Source of the DNA: Synechococcus sp. HW_metabat.54
GTDB lineage: Bacteria > Cyanobacteriota > Cyanobacteriia > PCC-6307 > Cyanobiaceae
Direction of reading: 5' to 3'
Length of the DNA stretch: 5,851 nt
Assembly (NCBI GenBank): GCA_018623675.1
Contig: JAAZVJ010000070.1
Location: 1 to 5,851 of the forward strand
Shown in pieces: positions 5,286-5,851 of the stretch. Every line of letters begins with the position of its first letter. Position 1 is the first letter of the stretch. The notes under the pieces are model-generated. The model ran no database searches and was not told the origin of the DNA. It saw only the letters and a program-made list of their open reading frames with translations. A program made the translations under genes and the position numbers.

Positions 5286-5456
5286 ATGAGCAGCCATCAA
5301 CCTCAGCGCCAGGTCACTGCCCTTGACCTCGCCAACGCCCAACTGATCGAAGCGCTCTACGAACTCACCTCCGCCATCGAACAACGCGGCGACGTGGGAG
5401 GAGCCAAACGCAAAGTGATGCTGTGGGAATTAGAACGATCCCGCATTATTGCTTGA
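5286..5456 (+). CDS. 56-residue protein of unknown function, predicted LexA-regulated
   Basis: The gene is too short for common length cut-offs. It starts at ATG 5286 and ends with TGA at 5454-5456. The product is soluble and mostly helical: a polar N-terminus (residues 1-10), a helix DLANAQLIEALYELTSAIEQRG (about 14-35), a GDVGGAKRK turn, and a second helix KVMLWELERSRIIA to the end. This looks like a two-helix hairpin that could dimerise or bind a partner; no family is recognised. Codon usage resembles the neighbours, and the reverse frame gives a poorer product. No strong ribosome binding site is present. The LexA-type box and promoter upstream suggest induction by DNA damage. A 14-codon frame (5245-5289) ends in a TGA overlapping this ATG, but it starts at or before the predicted transcript start. 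Confidence 0.65.
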   Translation: MSSHQPQRQVTALDLANAQLIEALYELTSAIEQRGDVGGAKRKVMLWELERSRIIA

Positions 5457-5469
5457 TCGCACTCATGAC

Positions 5470-5493
5470 TCGCTCAAAGAAGAACCCGAGCGA
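5470..5493. terminator. Short inverted repeat between convergent small genes
   Basis: TCGCTC (5470-5475) and GAGCGA (5488-5493) can form a 6-bp stem around a 12-nt loop. It lies in the 49-bp gap between the stops of the 56-residue gene (+) and the 52-residue gene (-). No T-run follows, so it is a weak candidate for a shared terminator. Confidence 0.22.
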
Positions 5494-5505
5494 CATGGCC
5501 CACAA

Positions 5506-5664
5506 CTAATCAACTTTAAAGAAGAGGCGAGATTCCACATCCAAATTATCTTCCTCATCAAAAGTCTCACCTTCAACAAGCTCGATTGCAAAATCCTTAT
5601 CATCGAGCTCATGGACGATTTTCTGCCCCTCCAGCAGGTTGTGAACGATAAGAATTCGCTTCAT
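5506..5664 (-). CDS. 52-residue acidic protein, unknown function
   Basis: The gene is shorter than common cut-offs: ATG at 5662-5664, TAG at 5506-5508. The product begins with a strand-like MKRILIVHNL, continues with a charged helix (about residues 11-20), a DFAIELVEG strand, and an acidic middle (residues 31-44, rich in Glu and Asp), and ends in RLFFKVD. Net charge is strongly negative. No signal peptide, membrane segment or named motif is seen. The stretch is richer in A+T than the genes to its left, which may mean foreign or fast-changing origin. Two other frames overlap it: a + strand frame with hydrophobic mirror composition and a 70-residue minus-strand frame that covers its 5' part. 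I prefer this one for its balanced protein-like composition. No good ribosome binding site is visible. Confidence 0.5.
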   Translation of the reverse strand: MKRILIVHNLLEGQKIVHELDDKDFAIELVEGETFDEEDNLDVESRLFFKVD

Positions 5665-5765
5665 CGCAAGGGCATCTCTTAGCCCAGATTAACGAGTCAC
5701 CTGCAACGAGATCATCACCCATACCTCCTGAGCTCCTAAGCTTCTGGCCGCTAGCAGCATTTCGA

Positions 5766-5851
5766 ATGGCGTTTGAGATTTCCATCGGCGATGAGTCGCG
5801 CCAATACCGGCATTCATGCACCCACGAAGACCTCGAGGATGCAATGGATGC
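5766..5851 (+). CDS. Possible start of a small protein gene (runs off the right edge)
   Basis: From the ATG at 5766 the frame is open to the window end, giving 28 complete residues beginning MAFEISIGDESRQYRHS, followed by an acidic helix-like part. The composition is natural (strand, polar turn, helix), but the length is too short to judge and no ribosome binding site is present. A competing minus-strand frame (5821-5609) covers the same bases. The stretch 5665-5765 before it would be the shared upstream region with the divergent 52-residue gene; I see no clear promoter there. Confidence 0.35.
   Translation, partial: MAFEISIGDESRQYRHSCTHEDLEDAMD

Noticed and set aside
5245..5289. A 14-codon frame (MYFQEASGLASPSP) whose stop overlaps the ATG of the 56-residue gene, as a leader peptide.
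   Set aside because: Its ATG is inside the LexA box and at or before the predicted transcript start, and the GGAAGGAGA upstream is about 15 nt away and would not be transcribed from this promoter.
5449..5682. A 77-residue + strand frame antisense to the 52-residue gene.
   Set aside because: Its Ile/Leu-rich composition is what the complement of an Asp/Glu-rich gene yields; it starts at a TTG overlapping the end of the 56-residue gene with no ribosome binding site.
5609..5821. A 70-residue minus-strand frame with an AGGAGGT directly before an internal ATG.
   Set aside because: The purine run has no spacer to the ATG, and the frame overlaps the 52-residue gene, whose composition is more protein-like. 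It stays a minor alternative.
1..5851. NtcA-type sites (GTA-N8-TAC), tRNA genes, CRISPR repeats and mobile-element ends.
   Set aside because: Reading both strands by eye gave no convincing example of any of these.

Overview
The window looks like a piece of a marine Synechococcus or closely related picocyanobacterial chromosome. The reasons are the moderately high G+C, the dense packing of short genes, a protein of the picocyanobacterial DUF1651 type, and a perfect match to the cyanobacterial LexA operator consensus. No rRNA, tRNA, transposase, integrase, phage gene or CRISPR array was seen. Assignment to an organism is inference from these traits.

Left part (1-1884): the window opens inside a VanX-type D-Ala-D-Ala dipeptidase gene on the + strand, which has lost its N-terminus to the window edge. 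Facing it is a run of three small minus-strand genes (1321-1103, 1058-816, 781-521): two soluble proteins of unknown function and one single-pass membrane protein. Divergent from that run is a + strand gene (1450-1884) for a probably exported two-cysteine protein.

Middle (1895-4082): three minus-strand genes lie in a row and may be co-transcribed. They are an 88-residue unknown (4082-3816), a complete M32-family metallocarboxypeptidase (3750-2221, the best-defined gene here) and a short helical protein (2167-1895). The first of these, as called, starts inside an 18-bp-arm inverted repeat (4065-4108), the strongest non-coding structure in the window.

Right part (4150-5851): only small genes. 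A short exported protein (4150-4461) converges on the DUF1651 gene (4732-4472). A 67-residue protein follows, with a TTG start decided by a strong ribosome binding site (4935-5138). Next is a sigma70-like promoter overlapped by a LexA-type box (5238-5251), placed just upstream of a 56-residue gene (5286-5456). A 52-residue acidic protein is on the minus strand (5664-5506), and an uncertain gene start runs off the right edge (5766).

Functional links are thin. Two peptidases, one for D-Ala-D-Ala and one a broad carboxypeptidase, suggest peptide or peptidoglycan turnover, but they are not in one operon. The most interesting point is the predicted LexA-controlled 56-residue protein, which may be an undescribed small member of the DNA damage response.
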